The notes beneath the pieces are model-generated. The model saw nothing but the letters and a program-made list of their open reading frames with translations, did no database searches and had not been told where the DNA came from. From assembly GCA_030760725.1 (NCBI GenBank), contig JASWHV010000005.1, forward strand, positions 23,383,241-23,447,240: a stretch of DNA of 64,000 nt, in the 5' to 3' direction. Position numbers and translations under genes: made by a program. The DNA is from Neostapfia colusana. Its lineage: Eukaryota; Streptophyta; Magnoliopsida; Poales; Poaceae. This document shows positions 1 to 11,947 of this stretch, in pieces (within the stretch, counting starts at the first letter, position 1; every line of letters starts with the position of its first letter).

Positions 1-611
1 ACGAGCAGGAGGTGGCTCCCGGTGCCCCTCCGTGTCACACGGCTGCAGCCCTGCTCGGTGAAGTGAACACAGCACAGAAACTTAGTGTGCAAGTCACATT
101 TGACCTATGACATGTGGGCCCCACCAGTCAGTGCCCTCTTATCCCTCAAAAGATCTCCAAAATTTGGCAAGTGACCAATTCAAATGTTGGGAGTTGAAAA
201 CTGAGCTGCATTTAAATAGTTGGACAAATTCCATCCAAATTCAAATGTTTTATTTGAATTCTTTGCATATTTAACTCCATTTAGAAAAATGGGTAGCAAA
301 TCTTTTCAAAAGTTGATGAAAGTTTGCTTACCCACTAATTTGGACCTAAGGAATCTAATTATGTCCTATGATCTTTGAGTTGGGCATGGCAATTACAACT
401 TCTCAAACAACAGTTTGAATTTCCTCTTTTGAAAATGCCCTTCTTCCTTTTGAAGTGACCCTTTTAGTTCAAACCGAATTCAAAGCTTTATTGCACCAGC
501 CAACACTTTCATGAGTATACAAAAGTTTTTGTAAGTCCCATTTCTTGAATATAAACTCCACTTTTATTCATGGCTCAAGTTTCCTATTTACAAGTTTTTG
601 GGACTTTTACA
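1..611 (-). mobile_element. LTR end (copy G2, family 3) inserted in element D
   Basis: This is the first ~0.6 kb (U3 side) of a minus-strand LTR; the rest lies beyond the window. Its terminus on the minus strand is TGTAAAAGTCCC, at 611. The same terminus occurs at 63070 for copy G, and the adjoining ~100 bp is clearly alignable between the two (for example the shared stretch around aagtttttgtaagtccc). The body is AT-rich with many ttcaaatt-type words and begins with a GC-rich patch (1-60). Base 612 onward is reverse transcriptase of a minus-strand gypsy element, so this LTR interrupts that gene. The flanking 5 bp would be CTCTA, but the other copy of the duplication is outside the window. There is no coding capacity. 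Confidence 0.75.
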
Positions 612-3173
612 CTCTACCATTGGCTTGGCAATCTTCGAGAAGTTCAGAATGAACCTCCGATAATATCCCGCGAGTCCGAGGAAACTCCGTACCTCATGAA
701 CAGTTCTCGGGGACTTCCAATTCAGCACTTGTGTGATCTTGCTTGGGTCTACAGCGATACCCTCCGCTGAGATGATATGCCCGAGAAAAGGCACTTGCGA
801 TATCCAGAATTCGCATTTGCTGAATTTCGCGTATAGCTTGTGATCCCGCAGCTGTTGCAAGACTATACGCAGATGCTTCTCGTGATCCTCCTCCGACTTG
901 GAATATACCAGGATGTCGTTGATGAAGACCACGACAAACTTGTCCAGCTCCGGCATGAATACCGAGTTTATCAAATACATGAAGTGAGCTGGAGCATTGG
1001 TGAGGCCGAAGGACATGACCAGGTACTCATAAAGTCCGTACCTCATTGAGAAAGCCGTCTTCGGAATGTCCTCAGCCCTTATCTTAATCTGATGGTACCT
1101 GGATCTTAAGTCCATCTTGGAAAAGATCTTTGCTTCAACCAACTGATCAAACAACATGTCGATCCGTGGCAACGGGTACTTGTTCTTGATGGTTACGGCA
1201 TTTAATGGACGATAGTCCACGCAAAGCCGTAACGTCTCATCCTTCTTCTTTATAAATAATGCCGAACAGCCCCATGGAGAGGAGCTCGGCCTAATAAAAC
1301 CCTTCTCCAGAAGGTCCGTGAGCTGTGTCTTCAGTTCAGCCAACTCCTTGGGCGCCATCTTGTACGGCCTTCGGGATATTGGCATGGTTCCCGGTGCAAG
1401 TTCAATCTTGAACTCCACCTCTCTATCGGGCGTCATCCCCGGCAAATCGCCCGGAAATACGTCAGGGAACTCTCGGACCACTGGAATATCTTCCAATCTG
1501 ATGGTTGTCGACTGATAGATACTTGGAAGTTTTATTTCTAGACTGTCCAGAAATAAGGAGTGAGACCCGTGCACTTCTGAGTTTAAGTGCACGACACGAA
1601 GGACGGTGTCTAAAACAGCGCCGCGGCGGGTTAACCACGACATCCCTAGGATGACATCGACCTTCTGTCCCTCTAAGATTATGAGAGACGTAGGGTAGAC
1701 TCTACCCGCTTATCATAATGGTGCTTTGGAAACCATTACGCTTGCTGAAATCCTCCCACCCGTTGAACAAATTAAATATGGACTATCGGTGGGTAGTATT
1801 TGCAAGCTGTGTTTAGCAATGAAAGCTTGGCTAATAAAATTATGCGCGGCCCCTGAATCATACAATACTATGGCGGGATGCTGGTGGAGTTGGAACATAC
1901 CCGCAAGGATTGGCTTACCCTCCTGCACGTCCTCTATAGCAAGATGGTGGACAGTGCGAGGCCTAGGGTTTGCCCGCCGCGCATTACTAGGGTTCCGGGG
2001 TTGATTCTTCCCTGGAAATGGTGGTGAAACTCCGCCGCCTTGCCTCTCCGGACAACTGCTGGCGAAGTGTCCTGGATGACCACACTTGTAACATGTGGCC
2101 GCTGCTTGTGCGGTGCTCGGGGGACAAAAGCCCGGCATGCGCTGCTAAGGTGCATACACACGTGGCATCGCCCGCTGCTGCTGTTGTTGTTGCGGAGGTG
2201 GTCCTGACAGTGCCGACCTGAATGTCGGTGAAGAGTACGGCCGACTGCGGAAAGGCATCGACCTCTGGGGTGGCTGCCAGCGTGAACCTGATGGTGGGCG
2301 ATTCACCATCCAAAACTTCTGAGAAGGACCGCCTCCTTCTCCGCTGCTCTGCGGCGCACTTCGCTTTCGCTCCGCCGCCGCCAACTCCTTGCCGGAGTCC
2401 TCTTGAACAATCGCAGCGTCAATGATGTCGTTGAGGCTGCCGCGATTGAACATCGCTAACTTGTCCTTCAGGAGCGGATTAAGCCCCTGGTAAAAGTGGT
2501 CCCACCGCTTCTCGTCGGTATCTGCGTGATACGACGCGTAGAGCACGAGATCGTTGAACGCCCTGGAGTATTCCAGCGCGTTCCGGCTCCCTTGCTGCAG
2601 GTGCAGGAACTCCTGCGTCTTCCTCTTCATCAAGCCTGGCGGTATGTGATAGGCCCTGAAGGCCGTCTGGAACTCCGTCCAGGTCATTACTCGGTCGGTG
2701 GGCTGTGAAGCACAGAAGTTGGCCCACCACGCGCTCGCGGATCCTTGGAGCTGCTGGACCGCGAACTGAGTCTTGCGCTGCTCGCTTATCTGGAGTAGCC
2801 CGAACTTCATCTCTATTGCGCGGAGCCAGTTGTCCGTGTCAAGAGGTTCATCCGCCCTTGAGAATACCGGGGGATGAGTTGCCAGGAAGTCGGAGTAGGA
2901 GCTCTGTTGACGCTCCTCATGGTCTTGACGTCTCTCTGGGTGAGACGTATCGGCAATAAGAGTTTGCAGAAACTCCGTGTGCTGCTGATGTGAACCCTCC
3001 ATTGCCGCAACGATGTCAGCCAATGTAACCGTCGGCAGTGGCGGTGGCGGTGTTTGCTGTTGCTGTTGCTGCTGTTCCTGCTGCTGTCCCGAGGAATCCT
3101 CGGGAGGCTGTTGGGAGGTCTCTCCCCCTTGGCTAGTACCCCCAACGTCCAGGTTGGCACTAGTACGCGTCAT
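612..3173 (-). pseudogene. Gag-Pol fragment of element D (gag, zinc knuckle, protease, RT)
   Basis: This encodes the 5' part of a Ty3/gypsy polyprotein on the minus strand, starting at the gag ATG (3173; MTRTSAN). In order: a Gln/Pro-rich N-terminus (CAG/CAA run near 3053-3095), the retrotransposon gag domain (~2500-2900), a CCHC zinc knuckle (CYKCGHPGHFASSC, ~2060-2105), an aspartic protease with DSGAAHNF (~1845-1870) and RT up to about 612. It is one reading frame with three stops: CAG to TAG near 2145, and two adjacent stops near 1713. The RT catalytic box reads FIND (near 930) where related copies have FIDD, so an active-site Asp is lost. RNase H, integrase and chromodomain are absent because G2 interrupts the RT after about AKPM. 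Clearly non-functional. Confidence 0.9.
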
Positions 3174-3445
3174 TCTAAAATTCAAAACAGCAGCAATTAG
3201 CACATGTCATACTTAAAATTCCATATGCAACAGTAGGTATTGACGTCACACATGAATAATTTGCACAACATTCACATATATTGATAAAGCATCAACTTTA
3301 TACAAGATACATTATTCTTGGGTCTCCGAGAAGTCGTGCTCATGTCATCACTACCTATACATACGCTACTGCCTACACGACATGTCATCGATTACAAAAG
3401 TTGGGTTACACTACCCTAGCTGCCCTACTTGGCAACTGTAACCCC

Positions 3446-3895
3446 TTACTCGGAGTAGAACTCGACCTCCTGCGGGTCGTCCTCCTCCGGTACCTCTGCT
3501 GGTGGCTCTGGATCTACCACCTCTTCTCCCATCTCGGGTTCTCCCATTGCTGGAAGGCCCAAGGACCACCGGTATGCCCAATACCGGAGGTACGAGGTCC
3601 TGCAAAGCATGCACCTCGTCCATGGTCTGGTTGTAGTCCTCTTCCCAGCCTTGCCCTTCCTCAATAGCGTCGTCTCGCTCTTGAGTAAGGTCCTCGTTCT
3701 GCTGGGTCAGATTCTGTACCAGTTCTTGCAACGCCGCGATGTCGACACGGCTCTTCTTCTTTGCCTTCTTCAGACGATGCAACTGATTGTGCTGTTCATT
3801 CAGTCGCTTGATCGTCAGAAGGAGCACATAACGGAGTGCTCTGTGAGCACTCTCGAAATGGTCTCCACGGCTCGTGCTCTCCTTGAGCTTTGTGG
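3446..3895 (-). pseudogene. ORF0 C-terminal half of element D
   Basis: This is the C-terminal half of the ORF0 protein of family 2, continuing from 14774-15264 once element A is removed. It encodes the predicted coiled coil (repeating Leu/Gln/Glu heptads around QELVQNLTQQNEDLTQERD) and the acidic Pro/Glu tail ending VEFYSE with stop TAA at 3446-3448. Compared with the intact copy at 31105-32049 it has a +1 frameshift in the VVLG region near 3562. A reading frame that continues to 4073 runs into the A LTR and is accidental. The gene lies upstream of D gag, separated by about 270 bp, as in copy B. Confidence 0.8.
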
Positions 3896-3900
3896 CAAGA
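3896..3900. repeat. Target-site duplication of element A (left, CAAGA)
   Basis: The 5 bp CAAGA directly precede the TGTGACACC start of the A 5' LTR and recur directly after the A 3' LTR (14769-14773). Joining the flanks restores the D ORF0 reading frame, which confirms the insertion point. Confidence 0.95.
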
Positions 3901-4050
3901 TGTGACACCCTCATCTCAGGTGTCAGCATATGATCATGATTTATGAAGAAGAAAAACATTTTACGGAAAGAAGGAACAGAGACAAATATCAGAAGGATAG
4001 CCAATAAAGCTCTCCGAGAGCACTGAAGGCAAATTCCATGGCCAACAGGC

Positions 4051-4542
4051 CACGTGGCGCGTTCGGAGCTCATTCCTGAGAAATTTGGGAGAGGTCCGCC
4101 GTTAAACTAGCTACGTGGCAGGCTCGGGGGTCACCTCCGCATTTGGAAAGAGGTCCGACCCTGTGGGACACGTGCTGCCGCGGAGATAGCCTCTGTGAAA
4201 GAACAAAGGCATTTTTCATAGGACACGTGTCATCCACGGAGCTAGTCCTCGCGGAAATAAGAGGACCAGTCGCGGGGGGACACGTATCAATCTCGGAGCT
4301 CATCTCAGAGAAGTCCGGATCAATCGAACACGTGTCGCCACCGGAGCTTATCACCGGAAGGTCCGTCGCAGCTAAACACGTGTCGACCTCGGGGCATGTC
4401 CCTGAGGAAAGGAGAGCGGAAAGACCGGCACCCACACGTGGCACGCGAGGAGCTCACCTCCGAAGAAGAGGTAGGTCTCGCTCGTGACACGCGGCACAAC
4501 CGGAGCTCGGGAGAAGAGATACCCGGCTCGGAAGGACACGTG
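4051..4542 (+). promoter_or_regulatory. G-box (CACGTG) tandem array in A 5' LTR U3
   Basis: Seven exact CACGTG cores are seen at 4051, 4169, 4224, 4329, 4377, 4435 and 4537. Decayed ones (CACGTA at 4281, CACGCG near 4487) fill gaps, giving a spacing of about 48-58 bp. Each unit reads roughly GGACACGTGTC, then a CGGAGCTC-like word, then AGGTCCG. In plants CACGTG with flanking A/C is the core of ABRE/G-box sites bound by bZIP and bHLH factors. An enhancer role in this LTR is inference from motif density and its position upstream of the TATA box. Confidence 0.7.
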
Positions 4543-4733
4543 GAGCTTCCGGAGCTCATTACCGCGGAGGTAACGAGTCTGAAGCGGTTTTTACGTGTAA
4601 AGATACCGGTGCGCAATGGAAACCGATCTAAACCCCACGATGGTTACCGAAGATAAGACGTCAGGATCTAACAAAGATCTGAATGAGACACTTATTCGGG
4701 ATCCAATCAGATTAGGACTCTTCTCTTCCCAAT

Positions 4734-4741
4734 TATAAATA
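4734..4741 (+). promoter_or_regulatory. TATA box of A 5' LTR
   Basis: TATAAATA lies about 200 bp downstream of the G-box array and about 2.1 kb before the LTR end. The same motif stands at equivalent places in the 3' LTR (12632-12639) and in LTR F (51393-51400). It is the best promoter candidate for element transcription. Confidence 0.7.
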
Positions 4742-5985
4742 GAACCCAAAACCCCTGGCCGAAACTACAAACTTCTCTTTCAACTCCTAAGCCGACGACT
4801 TAGAGCCCTAGCCCTAACTCGCCGAGCAAATCATCGCTGAAGCACAACAAGGGAGGTCATCGAAGAAGAACCGAGCGGTCTGAGGAGGACCTCGAAAAAA
4901 CGCGAGGTAGGACTTCAATATCATTGTATTCATCTCCTTGCATCTGTTCTTCAATTCCTTTCGAACAGAAGCCTTTTCGTGGACAGATCACTTGATGATC
5001 AGTTTGATCTAAAGACCAGATCATCACGAACACCTCTGACCATGCAAGCCATGCAAGAATAATTACAGATCGATCTAATAAAACTAATCATAGGATAGCA
5101 TGCATGTGCATCATCGCATCTAGTTTAGGGTTTGTGCATGATATTGATTGCTGTAAATTTGCATGCACGTAAATCCTACAAAGCAGGACAAACTCAGGAA
5201 GCTGTCTATGACGAGCTGCAGCAACAAGGCTTTGAGAATCAAGAACAACCAGAACCGCAAGAACAAGGCAAGTGCTCCTTGACCATATTGATCCTATGTT
5301 TTGGGTAAAACTGTTTTGTTTTGCGAAAAGGTGTGTGTGCTGAGTCAAACATGATGGGAAACCCTTTTTATAGGAGTTTACTAGTTTTGTTTAAACCATC
5401 CTTGTCGCCAGGGAAGTTTATGAGTCGGGTATGGTTTTTGCTTTATGCTTCGCTGAGTTTATGGGATTGAGAAGCGAGATAGATGTGTCTAGCTAACTGC
5501 ACTCGTACCGATAATAAGTAATTGATGAGGTTAATGAACATGGATCGGAGGGAAGATCTAGGCAAGCCTGGGTTTGTGAATGAGGTAGCATGAGATGGTG
5601 GTTTTACTTGCCGTAGATCTAAGGACCGGTTCATGCATGCACATGCCAGGATAACAGTGCCACCACAAGGCCAAATATGGGTGCGGCTTAGCTGAGTAAT
5701 TAGGTAAGTTGCTAGGATGTTATGGACTGTGGAAGGCGTGGGGAATGGGAGTCGAGTGAGGACTGCCCTGGGAACTGCATGGCACAAGAGGGGGCCCGTG
5801 GGTGGGAGAATTGGAGATTCTAGCCTGCCGGTGAAACCTTAGTGAGTCCATACATCTAGTAACCCCTTTGTAAAGGCTATTTCGTGATCTCCTGACCATA
5901 CACCGACGGCTGTGTACTGGTAAAATGGAGGTTCTGCAGTCGCCGACGGGTGACGAAATCACAAACTTGTGGGTAAAGAGGTACA

Positions 5986-6018
5986 AACTCTGCAGAGTTC
6001 TTAAAACTATCATGATAG
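5986..6018 (+). repeat. Paired perfect palindromes in A 5' LTR
   Basis: AACTCTGCAGAGTT (5986-5999) is a perfect 14-bp palindrome. It is followed 7 bp later by CTATCATGATAG (6007-6018), a perfect 12-bp palindrome. Both recur in the 3' LTR, in LTR F (one partly decayed) and, with compensatory changes, in solo LTR H. Confidence 0.75.
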
Positions 6019-6870
6019 CCGAGCTTACGGTCATGAGCACCTGGCTAAACTGCCATGATTAGATGGGATGATTACTGGGATGGTTATTGGAATGGTTATT
6101 GGGAAGGTTCTTGGTTATGCTTATCGGTTATGGTTATTGGTTTGGAACTTTGGAATCCGGGAGATAAGATGGTTGCATGACTGATGGGTCATGACATGAG
6201 ATTGGTCTCGGTGTGAGACGTGGTTGTTTTATGAGGTGAGATGGTAGCGAATACGAGGAGGTATTCGTGAGTATAAATAAAAGATTGGTTAATGTTCGGA
6301 TGGAACATGGAAAGCGATGGAGGTATGTTGGTAATTTAATACATGCTGGGATTACATTCATCTAAAGTTAAGTTGCTGTTTTATCACGGTTTTATAAATC
6401 TGCTTTTCTGCAAATAAGCCTTTTATTACCTACCTTGTTTATGAGCTGCATATCATGTGTTATTCCCGCACTTGCTGAGTACATCATTGTACTCAAACTT
6501 GCATTGTTATTTCTTCATCAACAGCAAGAGAAGACTACTATGAAGACCGAGTAGAACATTATGGCGTGTGAGCTGTTCTCAACCTTGCCTGTGGAGGGAG
6601 TAGAGATGAAGCCACTTCTGCTTAGTTTTTCTTCCGCATTAGTTTTTGCTTCCACATTTAAATAAAGATTTCCACTGCGTAGAAATAAAGACTTCCGCTG
6701 TGAGCATGAGTCCAAGACTCATGAGGTGTTGTAATAAACTCTGTTATTCGTGGTAATATATAATCTGAATTCAGTTTGTGGAACGTATGTGTATGTGTGA
6801 TGAACCTCCTGGGCACACATATGCATTAGTTCTTGGTTCTGTGGTTTTCCACAGAATTGAGGGCGTCACA

Positions 6871-7285
6871 GATTGGTATCAGAGCCACGGGTTGACAGTA
6901 GGTTACACGCCTAGATAGAAACCTTAGATTAATATTAGAATCATGGGTTAACAGCAAGTTATACCCCTAAATAGAAGCTACGCGGATCAAAGGAAGCATC
7001 CTAGGATGAATAGCTTAGATTGGCCTTGAAACCACCTTGACATAGGAAATCATCCTTGAATAGGAGTTGAGTGGGCCCTTGTGATGAATATTTGTGAATA
7101 TGTGCTTAGTGTGAGTGGTGGGACGTCTCAAAAACGTTGTCCATATCCACACATAAGAAGAAGGAGATGTGAGATGTTTCGGCACTTGCTCACATCCTCA
7201 TAAAGGGCTAATATATATAGTCCAACTCACCTTGATGCATATAGTTGAAAGGACCTACCTAACCTTCTAACCTTCTATCTCACAG
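6871..7285 (+). other. Leader of element A
   Basis: Untranslated region between LTR and gag. It starts with the PBS and contains two ~54-bp repeats of the PBS unit (from 6871 and about 6926; the second is degenerate). The last bases before the gag ATG are pyrimidine-rich, contain CTAAC and end in CAG, resembling a 3' splice site. Confidence 0.6.
6874..6886 (+). other. Primer binding site of A (initiator Met-tRNA)
   Basis: TGGTATCAGAGCC starts 3 bases after the LTR end. It matches the complement of the 3' end of plant initiator tRNA-Met, the usual primer for minus-strand synthesis in this lineage. Confidence 0.9.
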
Positions 7286-10200
7286 ATGGTGAGAGGAAAC
7301 GCCAGCCGAAGGAACGTCCAGGAAGATGACCACGAGGAAGTTCCTGCTAACACTGGAGCTGGCGAAAACAACCTAGAAAGGTTGATGGCCATGCAAAACC
7401 AGCTTATGCAAACAATGATCCAAACTTTGGGTCAGTTGCAGGCCAACCAACACCCCGTTCCGGCACCACCGCCACCACCACCGCCGGCTCATAACAGGTT
7501 GGGAGAGTTCATGAGGACTCGACCACCCACCTTTGCTCAAGCAAGCGATCCAATGGAGGCCGATGATTGGTTGAAATCCATGGAGAAGAAGCTTGCCATT
7601 GTACAGTGCAACGACCGAGAAAAGGTTCTCTTTGCGTCGCACCAACTGATGGGAGCAGCTGCTGACTGGTGGGATGCCTTGAGCAACGCCCATGCCAACC
7701 CAGAGACAATCACTTGGACTGAGTTCAAGGAAAGTTTCCGCTCCCACTACATCCCTGTTGGCGTAATGATGCTCAAGAGGCAGGAGTTTGAAGGTCTCCG
7801 CCAAGGGCAGAAAAGTGTGAACGAATACCTCAACAAGTTCATACAACTGTCCCGGTATGCCCCCGAAGATGTCAACTCAGATCAGAGGAAGCAGTACCTG
7901 TTCATGAGAGGGTTGAACAATGAGATCCAAGTTCAGCTCCTCAACAATGACTACTTAAGCTTCCAGAAGCTGGTTGATAAGGCTATTGTGGTGGAAAACA
8001 AGATCCGAGAGATTGAGCGCGAGTGCAAAAGGAAGATGCCATACCAGCCCCAAGGGAGCAACGTACGACCTAGATACATGCCCCCTGCACCGCAGTATGG
8101 ACCAACCACTCCTACGTACCGCCCTGGTCAGCCACCACAGCAACGGCTCGTTGCACCGGCACCTCGCGTGCCCATGCCTCCTGCGCCCCGGCCTAACAAT
8201 GGCGCTCCTGTTCAAAACCCCCGCCCCAACGTACCTGCTGCCATAGGCAACAGGGCATGCTTTGCATGCGGGGAAGTAGGCCACTTCGCTAACCAGTGCC
8301 CGAAGAGAGGCCCTGGACAGCAAGGTAACGTGCCCAAGCAGAACCAGCGACCAAACGGAGGGGACCACCAAGGGAACCGTGGACCGCAGAACTATGCTCG
8401 TGGCCATGTTAACCATGTCACTGCTGAGGAAGCACAACAGGCTGAGGACGTCGCAATTGGTATGTTCCTCGCCAACTCCAACCCAGCCACCATTTTATTT
8501 GATTCTGGAGCATCACATTCCTTCATATCATCCGATTATGTTGCCAAGCATCATCTACCCGTATCCCACTTAGAATGTGCTATGTTAGTTAATTCTCCCG
8601 GAGGAGAAATGAGGACTAATATAGTATGTCCTAAAGTAAGCCTTAAAATAAGGGGGGTAGACTTCCTTGCCAACCTTATTGTTTTGGACTCCCACGGGAT
8701 TGACATCATACTCAGAATGGACTGGTTAAGCAAGCACAATGGAGTAATCCAATGCGCTGAGAAAAGCGTGCAGTTGACAAACGAACACGGTATTCGTGTC
8801 GAGTTTGAGTCAGCCCAGCAAGCAACCGAACGGGCGGATTTGAACCATGTTGAAAGAATAGCAATAGACAACATTCCAGTGGTTCAGGAATTTTCGGACG
8901 TGTTTCCGGAAGAACTTCCAGGTATGCCACCTGACCGGGACATTGAGTTTGCCATAGATTTGGTACCTGGAACTGCACCCATAGCTAAGAGACCATATAG
9001 GATGCCCGTCAACGAGTTAGTAGAACTCAAGAAGCAAATTCAAGAACAGTTGGAGAAGGGTTTTATCCGGCCAAGTTCGTCACCATGGGGAGCCCCGGTA
9101 CTCTTCGTGGACAAGAAGGACGGAACCCAAAGAATGTGCGTGGACTACAGGTCTCTCAACGAGGTAACAATCAAGAATAAATACCCTCTGCCCCGTATAG
9201 AGGACCTGTTCGACCAAATGAAAGGAGCCCAAGTGTTCTTCAAGATTGATCTTCGGTCGGGATATTTCCAGCTGAAGATTAAGCCCTCCGATATACCTAA
9301 GACAGCCTTTCGGACACGGTATGGTTCATATGAATATACCGTTATGTCCTTTGGATTGACAAATGCACCCGCATACTTCATGTACCTTATGAACAAGGTT
9401 TTCATGGAGTACTTGGACAAGTTCGTCGTGGTTTTTATTGATGACATTATGGTGTATTCAAAAAGTAAGGAGGAGCATGAAGAACATCTGAGATTGACCT
9501 TGCGGAAGTTGCACGAGCATCAGTTGTATGCCAAGCTCAACAAGTGCCAATTTTGTCTAAAGGAAATATCCTTCCTAGGCCACATCATCTCCAAGGAAGG
9601 GGTATTGGTTGATCCTGGAAAGGTGAGAGATGTTCTGAAGTGGGACCAACCGAAGAGCGTGAAGGATATTCGGAGTTTCCTTGGGATGGCAGGATACTAT
9701 CGTCGCTTCATTAAAGACTTCTCTAAGATAGCAAAACCTATGACGGAGTTGCTAATGAAGGGAAAGGTCTTTCAATGGACACAAGCCTGCCAAGAAAGTT
9801 TTGAGGAACTCAAGAAAAGGCTAACCACAGCACCAGTTCTGGTATTGCCGGATGTAAGCAAGAGCCTTGACATATATTGTGACGCATCCAGACAAGGGCT
9901 CGGGTGTGTACTCATGCAGGAAGGACAAGTGGTAGCCTATGCCTCACGACAATTAAAGAAGCACGAGGTTAACTATCCTACACATGATTTAGAGTTAGCA
10001 GCAGTGGTGCATGCATTGAAGATTTGGAGACATTATATCCTTGGTCATCGATGTGAGATCTATACAGATCATAAAAGCCTCAAGTACATATTTACACAAA
10101 CGGACTTGAATTTGAGGCAACGTCGATGGTTAGAACTCATCAAGGATTATGATGTAGGAATCAATTACCACCCCGGGAAGGCCAATGTGGTTGCTGACGC

Positions 10201-11785
10201 ATTGAGCAGAAAGGGAGCATGCCACCAACTCACGGTTCGGGAGCTACCACCCGAACTACGTAAGGAGTTTGAACGGTTACACCTCGGATTTTTGAATAAC
10301 ATGAAAATGATGGAGATCCACTCCTCATTGGAGCAAGAAATAAGAAAGGGCCAAGCAACGGACGAAGGGATCAAGGAAATCAAGGAAAGAATCCGACAAG
10401 GGATAGAGAAGGATTTCAAAGAGGATGAAAAGGGTACGCTTTTGCTAGGAAAAAGGATTTGTGTGCCAAACCTAAGACACCTTCGCGACATGATATTACG
10501 GGAGGCACATGATTCACCCTATTCCATACATCCAGGGAGCACCAAAATGTACAAGGACTTGAAAACTTGCTATTGGTGGGATTGTATGAAGAGGGATATA
10601 GCCGAATACGTTGCCCTATGCGACACATGCCAACGGGTAAAAGCCGAACATCAAAAACCCGCTGGATTGTTGCAACCTTTGAAAATACCTGAATGGAAAT
10701 GGGAGGACATCAGTATGGACTTCATTGTCGGATTGCCACGAACTCAGTCAGGATACGACTCCATCTGGGTCATTGTGGACCGGTTGACGAAGACCGCCCA
10801 TTTTCTTCCGGTAAAGGCCAGTTACAGCGTTACACAGTTGGCAGAATTGTACATGGAGCAGATCGTGTGCCGTCATGGAGTTCCGAAGAGGATAGTCTCA
10901 GATCGAGGTTCTCAGTTTACCTCTAGATTCTGGAGGAAGCTGCAGAAAGCCATGGGTACACGACTGGATTTTAGCTCTGCCTACCACCCACAAACAGATG
11001 GACAAACCGAAAGGACGAACCAAATTTTGGAAGACATGTTGAGAGCTTGCACCTTGAAACGTGGGCGTAGTTGGGACAGGAGTTTAACGTATGCCGAGTT
11101 CTCCTATAACAACAGCTATCAAGCTAGCTTGAAGATGTCGCCTTTCGAAGCCTTATATGGTAGACGATGTAGAACGCCACTGTTCTGGAACGAGACTGGA
11201 GAGAACCAGGTGTTTGGACCCGAAGTACTACAAGAGGCTGAAAAGCAAGTCCAAACGATACGGGAGAACTTAAAGGCTGCTCAGTCCCGACAGAAAGGCT
11301 ATGCGGACAATAGGCGTAGAAAGTTGACCTTTGAAGTTGGAGACTTCATATACCTTAAGGTATCGCCTATCTGAGGCCAACGACGTTTTAACGTCAAAAG
11401 CAAACTAGCGCCTCGCTACATCGGACCATTTAAGATTTTGGACAAACGAGGAGAAGTAGCCTACCAACTAGAGCTCCCAAACCACCTCTCCGACGTACAT
11501 GTCGTGTTTCATGTATCCCAGCTCAAGAAGTGCTTGAGAATGCGAGAGGAACAAGTGTCAATGGGAGAACTTGAACTTCAAGAAGACCTGACCTACGCAG
11601 AACACCCTGTCCGAATCTTGGACGTAAAGGAAAGGGTCACCCGAAGCAAAGTGATTCGATGGTGCAAGGTACAATGGAGTCATCATACTGAAGCTGAAGC
11701 CACATGGGAGCATGAAGAGGATATTAAGGCTGAATTCCCCTATCTATTTTCTACTAACGAATCTCGAGGGCGAGATTCAATTTAA
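7286..11785 (+). CDS. Gag-Pol polyprotein of element A, one in-frame stop
   Basis: A single 1,499-codon frame makes the capsid protein and all enzymes for retrotransposition. Domains with residues: gag core (~75-200), CCHC zinc knuckle (C325, C328, H333, C338), aspartic protease with DSGAS (D406), RT with FIDD (717-720), RNase H (first catalytic D866), integrase zinc finger (H1075, C1112, C1115) and integrase core D1145, D1206, E1242 (DX60DX35E). A chromodomain lies in the last ~60 residues (ILDVKE...VQWSHH...ATWEHEED), expected to target insertion to modified chromatin. The only break is TGA at 11372-11374 (codon 1363), between integrase core and chromodomain; the frame then continues to TAA at 11783-11785. 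The start at 7286 directly follows a CAG acceptor-like site and the frame has no earlier ATG. All catalytic residues I checked are present. Confidence 0.95.
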
Positions 11786-11797
11786 GGGGGGTAGATT
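11784..11797 (+). other. Polypurine tract of A
   Basis: AAGGGGGG with a short GTAGATT spacer sits directly before the 3' LTR, overlapping the gag-pol stop. This is the usual plus-strand primer site. Confidence 0.85.
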
Positions 11798-11947
11798 TGT
11801 GACACCCTCATCTCGGGTGTCAGCATATGATCATGATTTATGAAGAAGAAAAACATTTTACGGAAAGAAGGAACAGAGACAAATATCAGATGGATAGCCA
11901 ATAAAGCTCTCCGAGAGCACTGACGGCAAATTCCATGGCCAACAGGC

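Larger units (their letters stand above)
3901..6870 (+). repeat. 5' LTR of element A
   Basis: It begins TGTGACACCC and ends GGGCGTCACA. From the left: a U3 with a degenerate ~50-58 bp tandem array carrying CACGTG (4051-4542); a TATA box TATAAATA (4734-4741); a probable transcribed R/U5 part with paired palindromes (5986-6018); and AATAAA-like signals near 6660-6735. No gene is encoded; the small open frames here are by-products of the repeats. The next 3 bases lead into the primer binding site. Confidence 0.95.

Noticed and set aside
3411..4073. 220-codon frame running from D ORF0 into the A LTR
   Set aside because: A chance fusion created by the A insertion; the part beyond 3900 is LTR.
4143..4487. 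Repetitive proteins encoded across the LTR G-box arrays (also 12125-12554, 47099-47664)
   Set aside because: The periodicity is that of the DNA repeat; frames are open in several phases and differ between the two LTRs of one element.
7373..7846. Antisense open frames opposite gag-pol (several, all elements)
   Set aside because: They mirror the codon pattern of the sense gene and encode nothing recognisable.
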